Shown here: one piece after another, positions 49,721-59,113 of the stretch
How the letters are laid out: each line of letters begins with the position of its first letter
Numbering within the stretch: position 1 is the first letter of the stretch
Origin: Gemmatimonadales bacterium
GTDB taxonomy: Bacteria > Gemmatimonadota > Gemmatimonadetes > Longimicrobiales > Gaopeijiaceae
Direction of reading: 5' to 3'
Assembly (NCBI GenBank): GCA_007692605.1
Contig: REBS01000096.1
Span: 1-64,000, forward strand
DNA: 64,000 nucleotides
Notes under the pieces: model-generated
Databases searched by the model: none
What the model saw: the letters and a program-made list of their open reading frames with translations, nothing else
What the model was told of the DNA's origin: nothing
Translations under genes and position numbers: made by a program

Positions 49721-51060
49721 GGCGACTCCCCCTCGCGGCGGAAGTGCTCGATCAGAATGCGGGCGCCCAGGCCACCGCCCAGCAGCCGCCGGACGTAGCC
49801 CGAGGGATCGGACTCGGGGGCGTCCCGAAACCCCGCCAGCTCCGCGGGATCCAGACCGATCCGCTCGATCAGCGCGGCGGTGCCCTCCCTCGATTCGGCC
49901 TCGGCGAGCAGCCGGAGGGCCAGTCCCGCAGGATCCCGCCGCTCCCTATACTGGTCGGGGTCCACGGTGGAGCGGATCCCCTCGACACGAAGTTCCACGC
50001 CGAGCAGGTCGAGGGTGCGCGCGATCTCGTCGCCGAGGTCCCGGCGGCTCTCGGGATGGTCGAGTTCGGCGGCCAGGGGTGACGCTCCCACCGGAACGAG
50101 CCGCACGATCCATTGCGTGCCGGGCAGTCCTGGATCCTCTGCCCGAAGCTCCCGCCACCGGTCCCCGACGATTCCGATGAACTCGTCGAAGGTGGTTGCC
50201 GCACGGAGCCCGTCGACCTCGAGCCGCTCCCACCGGACCGGAGCCAGCTCCACGAACTCGACCGAGGGCGCGACCCCGGCTCCGGGCAGCTCGACCAGGA
50301 GCGCCCCCTTGGCGCCCGTCTCCCGGGGAGACCGGCCCTGGGGGTTCCCGGGATAGTGGATCCCGGGCAGGCGCTCCAGCGCCTCGCGCAGGTGAATGTG
50401 GCCCAGCGCCCAGTAGTCGTAGCCGGCCCGCCTCAGGTTGGGCAGCTCCGAGGGCGCGTAGCGGTCATGGTCCGCGGCCCCGCCCGCTCCGGTCACCTGC
50501 GTATGGAGCATCGCCACGGCGGGAAGCCCGGCTCCGGCCTGCCCTTCCGGGCCCACGGCGTCCGGTGCTCCCGATTCCGCGGGCTGCGAATCGCGCCACG
50601 ACGAGGGAGAGGGAAAGCGGGTCGACAGATCGTCGGCTTCGTGGGCGACCGCGTGCCCCGCCGCGGTCACCGTGCCCACGACCTCCCCGTCGCGTCGCAG
50701 TTCGACGGTCCTCGGCTGCGGCCGGTCGAAGAGCTCCACATGATCCGGCCACTCGATCCGCCCGCTCCCGGCGATCCCCTGTCCGGGATCGTGATTTCCG
50801 GTGCAATAGAGAAAGGGGATTCCGGCCTCCCCGAGACGCTCGAGCTCCCGCAGCAGAAACCGTTCGGTCCGATAGGAGAGACGCCGGCCATCGAAGAGAT
50901 CGCCCGCCATCAGGACCCCGTCGACCTCGCGCTCGATCGCCAGCGAAACGGCCCGGCGCAGGACCTCACGGCCGGCTTCGCGAAGCCGGTCGCGAAGCTC
51001 GGGTGAGCGCGCGGCGAACAGGGTGTCGAGGTGCAGGTCCGCCAGGTGGAGTATACGCAT
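49717..51060 (-). CDS. SbcD/YhaO-like metallophosphoesterase (DNA exonuclease)
   Basis: 447 residues from ATG 51060. All five phosphoesterase motifs are intact: D8 and H10 (ADLHLD), G53-D54-L-F-D57, G88-N89-H90-D91, HTQV and LGHIH (about 217-221). This marks a working Mn-dependent nuclease of the SbcD/Mre11 type. A C-terminal capping domain follows to the end. With the following ATPase it likely processes DNA ends. A proline/serine-rich insertion lies after VAHEADDL. The frame stays open upstream to 51294 without family sequence. Confidence 0.92.
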   Translation of the reverse strand: MRILHLADLHLDTLFAARSPELRDRLREAGREVLRRAVSLAIEREVDGVLMAGDLFDGRRLSYRTERFLLRELERLGEAGIPFLYCTGNHDPGQGIAGSGRIEWPDHVELFDRPQPRTVELRRDGEVVGTVTAAGHAVAHEADDLSTRFPSPSSWRDSQPAESGAPDAVGPEGQAGAGLPAVAMLHTQVTGAGGAADHDRYAPSELPNLRRAGYDYWALGHIHLREALERLPGIHYPGNPQGRSPRETGAKGALLVELPGAGVAPSVEFVELAPVRWERLEVDGLRAATTFDEFIGIVGDRWRELRAEDPGLPGTQWIVRLVPVGASPLAAELDHPESRRDLGDEIARTLDLLGVELRVEGIRSTVDPDQYRERRDPAGLALRLLAEAESREGTAALIERIGLDPAELAGFRDAPESDPSGYVRRLLGGGLGARILIEHFRREGESP

Positions 51061-51360
51061 GGACTCCGGTGGGATGGTGGCGTTGGCTTCCCCCGACCCG
51101 GGCGATCCGGCGGGGTTCCGACTCAAGCTATCGGGGAGCGCCGACAGGGCCAATGGTTGAATGGGCCTTCCAATCCCCGCCGCAGGGCCTTTACGAGGAC
51201 GGGGGCAGGTGGTACGATACCGGCACTCATCCGCCCCGTCGGCCCCAGGTGGCGACCGGCGATCATTCACCCGGGCGTTGCGTGCACGGATCAAGCCCCG
51301 GGCTCCTTTGCCCGAGGCCTCTGCGCCCCCCCTTCGAGCCCTCTCTCGAGACCTTCTTCG
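51061..51360. other. 300-base divergent region between the nuclease operon and glutamate dehydrogenase
   Basis: No gene is visible. It contains the candidate glutamate dehydrogenase promoter at 51190-51218; towards the nuclease gene it is GC-rich without a clear promoter. Confidence 0.5.
51190..51218 (+). promoter_or_regulatory. Candidate sigma-70 promoter for glutamate dehydrogenase
   Basis: TTTACG (51190-51195), 17 bases, then TACGAT (51213-51218). Each hexamer matches the consensus at four of six positions, with ideal spacing. It lies about 145 bp before the ATG at 51361, leaving a fairly long leader. Confidence 0.45.
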
Positions 51361-54300
51361 ATGAGTGACACCCAGGAACTACCGGTGAGCCGGCTCCAGT
51401 CCGATACGCTGGAGATGGAAGCCGTATCCCGCGAGATCCGCCGCCTTCTGGGCGACGAGGACCCCTCGCTCGCCCTTCGGTTCGCCGACCTCTTCTTTTC
51501 GAAGTCTCCGCCCGGATTTCTGGCGGGACGGAGCGCGGGGTCGCTGGCCCGGATGGCGCTGAGCGCGCTCCGCTTCCTGGATCGGGCCGAAGGAGACGTC
51601 GATGTCGAGGTCGTCAATCCCGACGTGGATACCGAGGGCTGGTTCGCACCGGTGACCGTGATCCGGACGAACGTCTCGGAGCGACCCTTCATCGTGGACT
51701 CGGTCCGTGAGTTCCTGCATGCCGAGAACCTCGCGATCGAGGTCTACATCTACCCGGTGCTCCAGGTCGAGCGCAACGCCGAGGGGCGGGTGGTCAATGT
51801 GGGCTCGGCCCGCGAAGAGGGGCGGCGGGAGTCGCTCATCCACTGCGAGGTCACCCGGGTCACCGACGCGGATCGCCTCGCGCACATCGAATCGGAGCTG
51901 ACCCGCCGACTCGAGGACGTGGTGAATGCCACCGATGACTTCGAGGCCATGCTTCAGGCGGTCGACGACACCGTCGAGGCGTTGAACGAGATCGCGAGCG
52001 ATCAGCCCGAGCGCGCCGACGAGGTGGCCGAGGTGCAGGCGTTCATGGAGTGGCTTCGCGACGGGGGATTCGTCTTTCTGGGCTACCGCGGCTACGACCT
52101 GGTCGACACCGACGAGGGGCCTGCGGTCGAGGTGGAGCGCGGCTCCGGTCTCGGACTCCTGCGTCGGGAAGAGGCCTCATCCTTCGCACAGGCGATCCGC
52201 CTCGAGGACCTTCCCGAAGGCCTCCGGCGCATGGCCGCCGACGGACCGCTCCTGATTATCTCGAAGACGAACGCGACCTCGACCGTCCATCGTCGAGCCC
52301 GGATGGACTACATCGGGATCAAGAAGCTCGACCGAGAGGGGACGGTGGTGGGCGAGCGTCGCTTCATCGGACTCTTTACATCGGAGGCCTTCTCGGAGAA
52401 GGCAGACCGGATCCCGATTCTCCGCCGCAAGCTCGATACGATCCTCGAGAACTCCGGAGTCCAGGAGGGCTCGCACGATTACAAGGAGATCCACACGATC
52501 TTCAATACCCTCCCGAAGGAGGAGCTCTTCCTGACCTCGGCCGAAGAGATCGGAGAGGACGTCCGGACCGTCCTCACCACCTTCGACTCCGATGGCGTTC
52601 GGGTCACGCAGCGCCGTGATCCCCTGAAGCGGGGGGTCTCGCTCATGGTCATCCTGGCCAAGGAGAAGTTTTCGGGAACGGTCCGGCGGCGGATCGAAGA
52701 TGCGCTGGTCCGCGAGTTCGAGGGCGAGGTGCTCAACTACCACCTGGCGCTCGGCGAGGGAGATCAGGCCCGCCTCCATTTCTACATGGCGGCTCCCCCG
52801 GAGCGCCTCGAGGCGGTCACCTCGGAGCACCTCGAGGAGATCATCCAGCAGCTCACCCGCACCTGGAGTGATCGGGTGCAGGAGGGGATGGAGAAGGTTC
52901 GTCCGCCCGACGAGGCGCGCCGTCTGGCGCGGGTCTACGGGGAGGCCTTTTCCGCCGAGTACCAGGCTGCGACCGAGGCGTCCGTCGCGGTGCGCGACAT
53001 CCTCGAACTCGAGGGGATGGCGGCGGAGAGACGCGATGTGGCGATCACCCTCTCGAACCCCGAGGCCAAGCCGGCCGTGGCGGGGGGCGACCGGGTCACC
53101 GAACTCAAGCTGCACCTGATGGATGCCCGGCTGGTCCTGTCGGACTTCATGCCGATCCTGGAAAATTGCGGACTCCGCGTAATCGCGGTGACCCCGTTCG
53201 AGGTCAGGGGCGAGGACGTTCCCAAGGCGATTCTGTATTCGTTCATCGTACAGGATGCTTCGCGGGAGCCGCTCGACGAAGAGGGCGTCGGCTCGCAGCT
53301 GGCGGAGACGATCCTGGCGGTCCGTTCCGGCGACGCCACGAACGACGTGTTGAACGCGCTGGTGGTGTCGGCCGGGCTGGCATGGCGCGAGGTCGAGGTC
53401 CTGCGAGCGTACGCGTCGTATGGGTTCCAGGTGGGAGCCGTGCCGAGCCGGCTTTCGCTGCCCGTGGCGCTCCAGAAGCACCCGGGGATCGCGCGTCTCC
53501 TCTTCCGACTCTTCGAGGTCCGCTTCGATCCCGATGGCCCGAGCGGCAAGGAGGAACGCAAGGCCCGCGAGCAGGAGATCCTCGAATCGTTCCAGTCGGC
53601 GCTGACGGGGGTCACCGTCCTTGCGGACGATCGAGCGCTACGACAGCTGGCCGAGTTGATCCGGGCGACGCTTCGCACGAACTACTACCAGACCGGGGGG
53701 CGGGTGCCCGGCCGTCGCTCCGGAGGGGTGCCGTACACTTCGTTCAAGTTCGACGGCATGGCGCTCGAAGGGCCCGCCCGCGCCCGCATCCGCTACGAGG
53801 TCTGGGTGCGGTCGTCGCGAATGGAGGGAGTCCATCTTCGGGGAGCCAAGGTTGCCCGCGGCGGAATCCGATACTCCGATCGTCCCGACGACTTCCGCGT
53901 CGAGATCCTGGGACTGGTGAAGACCCAGATGATCAAGAACGCGGTGATCGTTCCCGGTGGCTCCAAGGGTGGCTTCGTCACCCTGCGCCAGCTTCCCCCC
54001 GACGAGATGGGAGAGGAATCGAAAGAGCAGTACCAGACCCTGATCCGGGGACTCCTCGACATCACCGACAACCTGGTAGCCGACGAGACGGTCTCGCCCG
54101 AGCGAGTGGTCTGCTACGACGGAGCGGATCCCTATCTGGTCGTGGCGGCCGACAAGGGGACCGCGAGATTTTCGGATGTGGCGAATGCCGTGGCTGCGGA
54201 GTACGGGTTCTGGCTCGGTGACGCCTTCGCCTCGGGAGGCTCCAACGGATATGACCACAAGGAGGTCGGGATCACGGCGCGGGGTGCCTGGGAGTGCGTG

Positions 54301-56259
54301 AAGCGCCACTTCATCGAGATGGGCAAGGACATCCAGAGCGAGCCGTTCACCGTCGTCGGAATCGGAGACATGAGCGGCGACGTCTTCGGCAACGGGATGC
54401 TCCTCTCCGAGCAGATTCGACTGATCGCGGCCTTCGACCACCGGGACATCTTCATCGATCCCGATCCCGAACCCGCTTCTTCCTTCGCCGAGAGGAAGCG
54501 GTTGTTCGACCTGGGCCGCTCGACCTGGCAGGACTACGACCGGTCCACCCTGTCCGAGGGGGCGATGATCATTCCCCGTGGCTCCAAGGCGGTCGAGCTC
54601 ACCTCGCAGGCCCGCGAAGCGCTAGGGGTCGAGGCCGAGGGCCCCTTCGACGGCGAGGCGCTGGTTCGGCATCTCCTGCGCGCACCGGTCGAGCTTCTCT
54701 GGAACGGGGGGATCGGGACGTACGTGAAGTCGTCGGGAGAGCTTCACACCGACGCGGGCGACACCTCGAACGATGCCGTGCGGGTCGATGCGAACCAGCT
54801 GCGCGCCAAGGTGGTGGGTGAAGGTGGAAACCTGGGGATGACGCAACTCGCCCGGATCGAGTATGCCCTCGGCGGAGGCCGCCTGAACACCGATGCCATC
54901 GACAATTCCGGAGGCGTGGACCTGTCGGACCGCGAGGTGAATCTCAAGATTCTCCTCCGGGCCGTGATCGAAGAGGGTGAGATGACGCTCGAGGAGCGCA
55001 ACGACCTGCTTCGCGAGCTGCAGGACGCGGTCGCCGACCTGGTTCTGAGAGACAACGAGTCGCAGGGAATGGCCGTTTCACTGGACGAGGTACGCGCCGG
55101 TGAAGCGATCGATGACCTGCGGGACCTGATGTCCAGCTTCGAGAAGGCGGGGATCCTGAACCGGGTCTCGGAGGCTCTACCGACCTGGGAGGCCCTCCAG
55201 GAACGGCAGGAGGAGGGCCAGGGCTTCACCCGGCCCGAGCTCGCGGTTCTTCTGGCGTACGCAAAGCTGGATCTGACCACGCATCTGCTGCGCAGCACCC
55301 TCCCGGACGATCCGATCGTCGAAAGCTACCTGATGGATTACTTTCCCGACCGAGGACGGGAGACGTCGGGCGGGGAGCGCGTTCGGGCCCATCGGCTTCG
55401 CCGGGAGATCGTGGCCAGCCAGCTGGCCAACGATCTGGTCGACCTGATGGGGGCCGGCTTCATCCATAGGGTGACCCGGGGCACCGGCCGGGAGCCTGCG
55501 GCCATTGCGCGCGCCTGGCTCGTGGCCGCTCAGCTCACCGGGCAGCCCGCACTGATGGACTGGCTGAGCATGTCACGGGGCACGATGCCGCAGCCCGTGG
55601 CATACCGCTGGCTCCTGGGGCTGTCTCGCGTCATGGAACGGACCACACGCTGGCTCCTGACCAGTGAGATCGAGGGACGCGACACCTCGAGGCTGCTCGA
55701 GGAAAGCATGGTGGGGCTCGACCGGCTGCGCGAAGCGTTCCCCGACATCGTGACCGGGGAGGATCGGCGGGTCTTCAGCCGACTCGTCGAAGAGTTGAAG
55801 GGAGATGGCGCCGAGGAGGACTTCGCCAGGAGTCTCATCACGCTGCGCTTCCTCGATCAGCTTCTCGAGGTTCTTCGCGTGCACCGGAGGACCGGTCTCG
55901 ACCCGATCGATGCCGCGCGTACCTTCTATCGGGTTTCGGAACTCTTCTGGATCCCCTGGCTTCGCGGCACGATTTTCAAGAAGGCCGGCGACAACCGTTG
56001 GGAAAAGAGAGCTGCCCATGCGCTCTCGGACGACCTGACCTGGGCGCACCAGCGGCTCACCGCCGCGGTGACCGGGCTTCAGGAGGAGGAGGGGTCGGTC
56101 GATGACGCGATGAAGCGGCTGCACGAGATGCACGGCGACCGAATCCATCGATTCCAGGAGCTCGTTCGAGAGGTGGAAGCCGAGGAGGACCTGGGCCTCG
56201 CCGCGCTCACGGTGGTGGTCCGGGAGCTGATGGTACTCGCGGAGCGGCTGCCGGAGTAG
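51361..56259 (+). CDS. NAD-specific glutamate dehydrogenase, large (~180 kDa) type
   Basis: 1632 residues; oxidatively deaminates glutamate to 2-oxoglutarate, mainly catabolic, so it feeds the TCA cycle where SucA acts. The N-terminal ACT-like regulatory region (about 1-700) includes FIVDSVREFL and VFLGYRGYDL. The catalytic domain starts near 820 (VARGGIRYSDRPDDFR) with active-site lysine K869 in PGGSKGG; then VGIGDMSGDVFGNGM and WNGGIGTYVKSS. A long helical C-terminal domain completes it. Length and order match the large bacterial NAD-GDH family. A 13-bp inverted repeat brackets the stop codon. Confidence 0.95.
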   Translation: MSDTQELPVSRLQSDTLEMEAVSREIRRLLGDEDPSLALRFADLFFSKSPPGFLAGRSAGSLARMALSALRFLDRAEGDVDVEVVNPDVDTEGWFAPVTVIRTNVSERPFIVDSVREFLHAENLAIEVYIYPVLQVERNAEGRVVNVGSAREEGRRESLIHCEVTRVTDADRLAHIESELTRRLEDVVNATDDFEAMLQAVDDTVEALNEIASDQPERADEVAEVQAFMEWLRDGGFVFLGYRGYDLVDTDEGPAVEVERGSGLGLLRREEASSFAQAIRLEDLPEGLRRMAADGPLLIISKTNATSTVHRRARMDYIGIKKLDREGTVVGERRFIGLFTSEAFSEKADRIPILRRKLDTILENSGVQEGSHDYKEIHTIFNTLPKEELFLTSAEEIGEDVRTVLTTFDSDGVRVTQRRDPLKRGVSLMVILAKEKFSGTVRRRIEDALVREFEGEVLNYHLALGEGDQARLHFYMAAPPERLEAVTSEHLEEIIQQLTRTWSDRVQEGMEKVRPPDEARRLARVYGEAFSAEYQAATEASVAVRDILELEGMAAERRDVAITLSNPEAKPAVAGGDRVTELKLHLMDARLVLSDFMPILENCGLRVIAVTPFEVRGEDVPKAILYSFIVQDASREPLDEEGVGSQLAETILAVRSGDATNDVLNALVVSAGLAWREVEVLRAYASYGFQVGAVPSRLSLPVALQKHPGIARLLFRLFEVRFDPDGPSGKEERKAREQEILESFQSALTGVTVLADDRALRQLAELIRATLRTNYYQTGGRVPGRRSGGVPYTSFKFDGMALEGPARARIRYEVWVRSSRMEGVHLRGAKVARGGIRYSDRPDDFRVEILGLVKTQMIKNAVIVPGGSKGGFVTLRQLPPDEMGEESKEQYQTLIRGLLDITDNLVADETVSPERVVCYDGADPYLVVAADKGTARFSDVANAVAAEYGFWLGDAFASGGSNGYDHKEVGITARGAWECVKRHFIEMGKDIQSEPFTVVGIGDMSGDVFGNGMLLSEQIRLIAAFDHRDIFIDPDPEPASSFAERKRLFDLGRSTWQDYDRSTLSEGAMIIPRGSKAVELTSQAREALGVEAEGPFDGEALVRHLLRAPVELLWNGGIGTYVKSSGELHTDAGDTSNDAVRVDANQLRAKVVGEGGNLGMTQLARIEYALGGGRLNTDAIDNSGGVDLSDREVNLKILLRAVIEEGEMTLEERNDLLRELQDAVADLVLRDNESQGMAVSLDEVRAGEAIDDLRDLMSSFEKAGILNRVSEALPTWEALQERQEEGQGFTRPELAVLLAYAKLDLTTHLLRSTLPDDPIVESYLMDYFPDRGRETSGGERVRAHRLRREIVASQLANDLVDLMGAGFIHRVTRGTGREPAAIARAWLVAAQLTGQPALMDWLSMSRGTMPQPVAYRWLLGLSRVMERTTRWLLTSEIEGRDTSRLLEESMVGLDRLREAFPDIVTGEDRRVFSRLVEELKGDGAEEDFARSLITLRFLDQLLEVLRVHRRTGLDPIDAARTFYRVSELFWIPWLRGTIFKKAGDNRWEKRAAHALSDDLTWAHQRLTAAVTGLQEEEGSVDDAMKRLHEMHGDRIHRFQELVREVEAEEDLGLAALTVVVRELMVLAERLPE

Positions 56260-56280
56260 TCGCCCGACAGCCGCTCCGCG
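56238..56280 (+). terminator. Terminator-like inverted repeat across the glutamate dehydrogenase stop
   Basis: CGCGGAGCGGCTG (56238-56250) and CAGCCGCTCCGCG (56268-56280) are perfect 13-bp arms around the TAG at 56257. There is no T-tract after it, so it may stabilise the 3' end or act as a factor-assisted terminator between the convergent genes. Confidence 0.55.
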
Positions 56281-56295
56281 CGGTTCCAGTCCGGA

Positions 56296-56670
56296 TCAGC
56301 GTCCGGCGATCTTCATGGCGTCATCGACATAATCATCGACTTTCGCCAGAATCTGGACCAGGTCCTTCCGCTCTTCGGCGGCTGAAAGGTCCGACGCGAA
56401 TCGCATCAGCAGGTCGCGCATGTTTTCGCGCCGCTCGCGTGACGAGCGGCGGGTGCGGCGACTCGTGCGACGACGTCCTCCTCCTTTCGCCAGACTTTCC
56501 TTCCGCTTGATCTGCAGGGGGAACCGGGCGTTGAACTGCCGCAGCGACAGCTGGTTCACCCCGGAGTCCACCTTCTTGGCCTTCTCGAACAGCTCGGTCG
56601 TCGAGGCGCTCGGGTTCTTCTTCAGTTCGGACTTGACGAACTCCATGACCTTCTCTTCATTCTTTGCCAT
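56296..56670 (-). CDS. Small basic protein, possibly nucleic-acid binding
   Basis: 124 residues from ATG 56670, with GAGGA eight bases upstream. The N-terminal half (EKVMEFVKSELKKNPSASTT, then NQLSLRQFNARFPLQIKRK) reads like a small helix-turn-helix or winged fold; a strongly basic linker GGGRRRTSRRTRRSSRERR follows, then a helical acidic C-terminus. The charge pattern suggests DNA or RNA binding; no named family is recognised. An ATG at 56700 is possible but has weaker context. Confidence 0.7.
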   Translation of the reverse strand: MAKNEEKVMEFVKSELKKNPSASTTELFEKAKKVDSGVNQLSLRQFNARFPLQIKRKESLAKGGGRRRTSRRTRRSSRERRENMRDLLMRFASDLSAAEERKDLVQILAKVDDYVDDAMKIAGR

Positions 56671-56771
56671 CGGTGCGTCCTCGAAAGAGGGGTGGTTCAT
56701 TCATGAAGGCATGCCCTTCATCTGTTCTGAACGATAGTCAAAGAAAGTCAAGCCTTATAATACTGTCAATC

Positions 56772-58328
56772 CTATGGCTCGATTGCAGGCGCGTCCTGAG
56801 AGACCCGAACCTCGAATCCGAAGGTCTCCTCGAACAGCCCTTTCTTCTTCGATGCGGCCCAGCGCTCGAGCAACAGGTCGCCTTCTCCTTCGAGGGTCAG
56901 CTCGAGCGAGAGGCCGCTCGGCCGCACCCGCACCCGCTCGACCCGCTGCAGGTGCTGACGGTCGAGGGCGTCGGCGAGTCGGAGGATCGAAGCGAGCTGG
57001 TCGACTCGTACCCGGTCACGCGGGGCGAGCCGTGTGTATTCGGAGTGATGGGTCTGGGGATGGCTCTTGCGGTGGTATCGCGCCACGTTGGCCACGAGCT
57101 GGTTTTCGTCGGGGGTGAGTCCGGGGAGCTCGGAGCGCGAGATCAGGTAGAGCGAGTGCTTGTGGTGCTTCTTGAAGGCGACGAAGGTCCCCACGTCGTG
57201 AAGGATCGCGGCGACTCTCAACAGCTGACGATCGCGGGTGCCGAGACCGTGAAGGGACGTCAGCTGGTCGAAGAGCTGCAGCGCCAGGTGGCTCACGTGC
57301 ACGCCATGGGCCTCGTCGAACATGAACCTGCGCCCGAGGGAGATCGCGGCCTGGGCGAGTTGGTCCTCCCGGCGCGGGGAACTCGCCGGATCCGAGGTCA
57401 GCGTCTCGGCCAGATCCAGGATCACCCCCTCCTTCACCCCCACGTGCGGGACCAGGATCTCATCGACGCCGGCGACCTCGGCGAGGCGCTGGTACACGAG
57501 GGCCGCGGGCAGAATGACGTCGGCCCGGTCCTCGCGCAGTCCGAGCTGTGACATTCGCTGCTGGTACGAGAGGCGGGCGAGGAGCTCGATCGCCGCGGTC
57601 AGATCCCGCACCGGGAGTCGGCTGACCCCCGAGTCGTCGGGGAGGGCGGCGGCGAGTCCCGCCAGCGCCTCGATGTTGCCGCCGGTGGCGATCATCCCCC
57701 TCGGGCTCCAGTACTGCGCGGGAGCCGGCATCCGAAGGATCGAGACGTATTCCTCGAGGAGGCGCTGCAGGCGCCCCGGGTCGTCGTCGGCGCCGGACAG
57801 CTCTTCGAGGAGCCGGACCGACCCCATCGTGTGAGACTCGCTCCACAGGATGCCCATGTCGTCGACCAGAGAGACCTCGACGCTGCCACCCCCCAGGTCG
57901 ACCAGGATCCACTTTCCGCCCGCGAGCTCGACGCGGGACGAGACTGCGGTATGCACCAGGCGGGCCTCTTCGGAGCCAGTGATGACCTCGAGTTCGATCC
58001 CGCTCTCGCGCAGGATACGGTCCCGGAGAAGCTCGCCGTTGCGCGCCTCGCGAACGGCGCTCGTGGCAACCGCCCTGAGGTGCTCGATCCCGAGCGCGTC
58101 GATCCGCTCGCGAAATCGGACGAAGGCCTGGACCGCCGCGTCGAGGGCTTCGGGGGCCAGCCGTCCTCTCAGAAAGACCTGGTGGCCCAGCCGAATCGGG
58201 ACACGCTCGTAGTCGAGCTCGATGAAGCGGCCCGGTCCGGTGCATCGAGCGGCGAAAAACCGGATCGCGTTGGACCCGGTGTCGACAACGGCGAGATCGA
58301 GGGGGTGGGAAAGCGGGGTGGGGGTCAG
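56772..58328 (-). CDS. Ppx/GppA phosphatase family protein, probable CTG start
   Basis: 518 residues if started at CTG 58328; the family hydrolyses polyphosphate or pppGpp. The first phosphate loop D16-TGSN20 and following FFAAR lie upstream of the first GTG (57956), so that GTG cannot be the real start. The second loop is VDLGGGSVEVSLV, with MGSVRLLE and ATGGNIEAL after it. The C-terminal HD-type region shows LLRVAAILHDVG and RYHRKSHP. No ATG/GTG/TTG stands in frame before DTGSN; the CTG overlaps the upstream gene's stop as CTGA. I infer a CTG start by coupling. Confidence 0.88.
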   Translation of the reverse strand: MTPTPLSHPLDLAVVDTGSNAIRFFAARCTGPGRFIELDYERVPIRLGHQVFLRGRLAPEALDAAVQAFVRFRERIDALGIEHLRAVATSAVREARNGELLRDRILRESGIELEVITGSEEARLVHTAVSSRVELAGGKWILVDLGGGSVEVSLVDDMGILWSESHTMGSVRLLEELSGADDDPGRLQRLLEEYVSILRMPAPAQYWSPRGMIATGGNIEALAGLAAALPDDSGVSRLPVRDLTAAIELLARLSYQQRMSQLGLREDRADVILPAALVYQRLAEVAGVDEILVPHVGVKEGVILDLAETLTSDPASSPRREDQLAQAAISLGRRFMFDEAHGVHVSHLALQLFDQLTSLHGLGTRDRQLLRVAAILHDVGTFVAFKKHHKHSLYLISRSELPGLTPDENQLVANVARYHRKSHPQTHHSEYTRLAPRDRVRVDQLASILRLADALDRQHLQRVERVRVRPSGLSLELTLEGEGDLLLERWAASKKKGLFEETFGFEVRVSQDAPAIEP

Positions 58329-58978
58329 GGGTTCTTCCTCAGCGAAAGCGAGAGGGTGATCGAGACCCCGCGCAGCTGGCTCGGGCGAACTCCGGGGAGG
58401 GGTTCGGCGCCGATGGGGATCCGGTAGGCCGCGGCTCCCCGCAGTTCCACGGGCCCAACCGTGCTGACCCGACGCTCCACCGCCGGCTCGAAAATCAGGA
58501 AGTTGTCGGCTCCGAGTTCGGTGTTGAGAAGCGACGACGTGACCCGGGCGGTGCCCGTGCCGAGCAGGAAGGAAAGGGCCCAGGGATCGGCCTCTCCGAG
58601 ACTCGGCCGCCGCACCCCGACTCGAATGCCCCCGTACCGAAGGGTAAGCTCCGAACGGTCCGGGCTCGTTTCGGCTGTGGTGCGAACCTCACCCATCGGT
58701 ACCGCGGCTTCCCCCCCGAACGAGAGCCAGGGGGAGACGTGAATCGCCGCCGTCGCACGAAGGAAGGGCATGCCGCTGCCCCGAACCGCCCCGATGGAGG
58801 GGGCCAGGCGCACCTCTCCTGCGACCACCCCGTCCGCACCCAGCGCGGGCGGGTTCTGTGCGGCAAGATCGGGCGCCGGCGCAAGGAGCGACCCGGCCAG
58901 GGCCAGTCCTCCGAGCAGGGCGAGGAATCGGCCCGGACGGAGGGGAGAGGGGAGGCGGAGGCGTCGTCGAAAACTCAT
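58325..58978 (-). CDS. Secreted, probably outer-membrane beta-barrel protein
   Basis: 217 residues from ATG 58978. A basic N-terminus (MSFRRRLRLPSPLRPGR) and hydrophobic segment form a signal peptide cut near DLAAQ. The mature part alternates hydrophobic and polar residues in short strands (SPWLSFGGEAAVPMG, ELTLRYGGIRVGVRR, GVSITLSLSLRK), as in small outer-membrane barrels. No family is named. Its stop overlaps the proposed CTG start of the phosphatase gene. Confidence 0.75.
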   Translation of the reverse strand: MSFRRRLRLPSPLRPGRFLALLGGLALAGSLLAPAPDLAAQNPPALGADGVVAGEVRLAPSIGAVRGSGMPFLRATAAIHVSPWLSFGGEAAVPMGEVRTTAETSPDRSELTLRYGGIRVGVRRPSLGEADPWALSFLLGTGTARVTSSLLNTELGADNFLIFEPAVERRVSTVGPVELRGAAAYRIPIGAEPLPGVRPSQLRGVSITLSLSLRKNP

Positions 58979-59113
58979 GTTCTCGAAGATAGCGGGGGGA
59001 GGCCCCGGTGCGCATGGGGTGGCCCGTGGCACAGCAGGCGGCGGCTGATTCTGCAAGGGGATGCGCCGGCGCGGATGGAGTGGCCCCATCCGCACCCGAC
59101 GGTCAGCTGCCGG

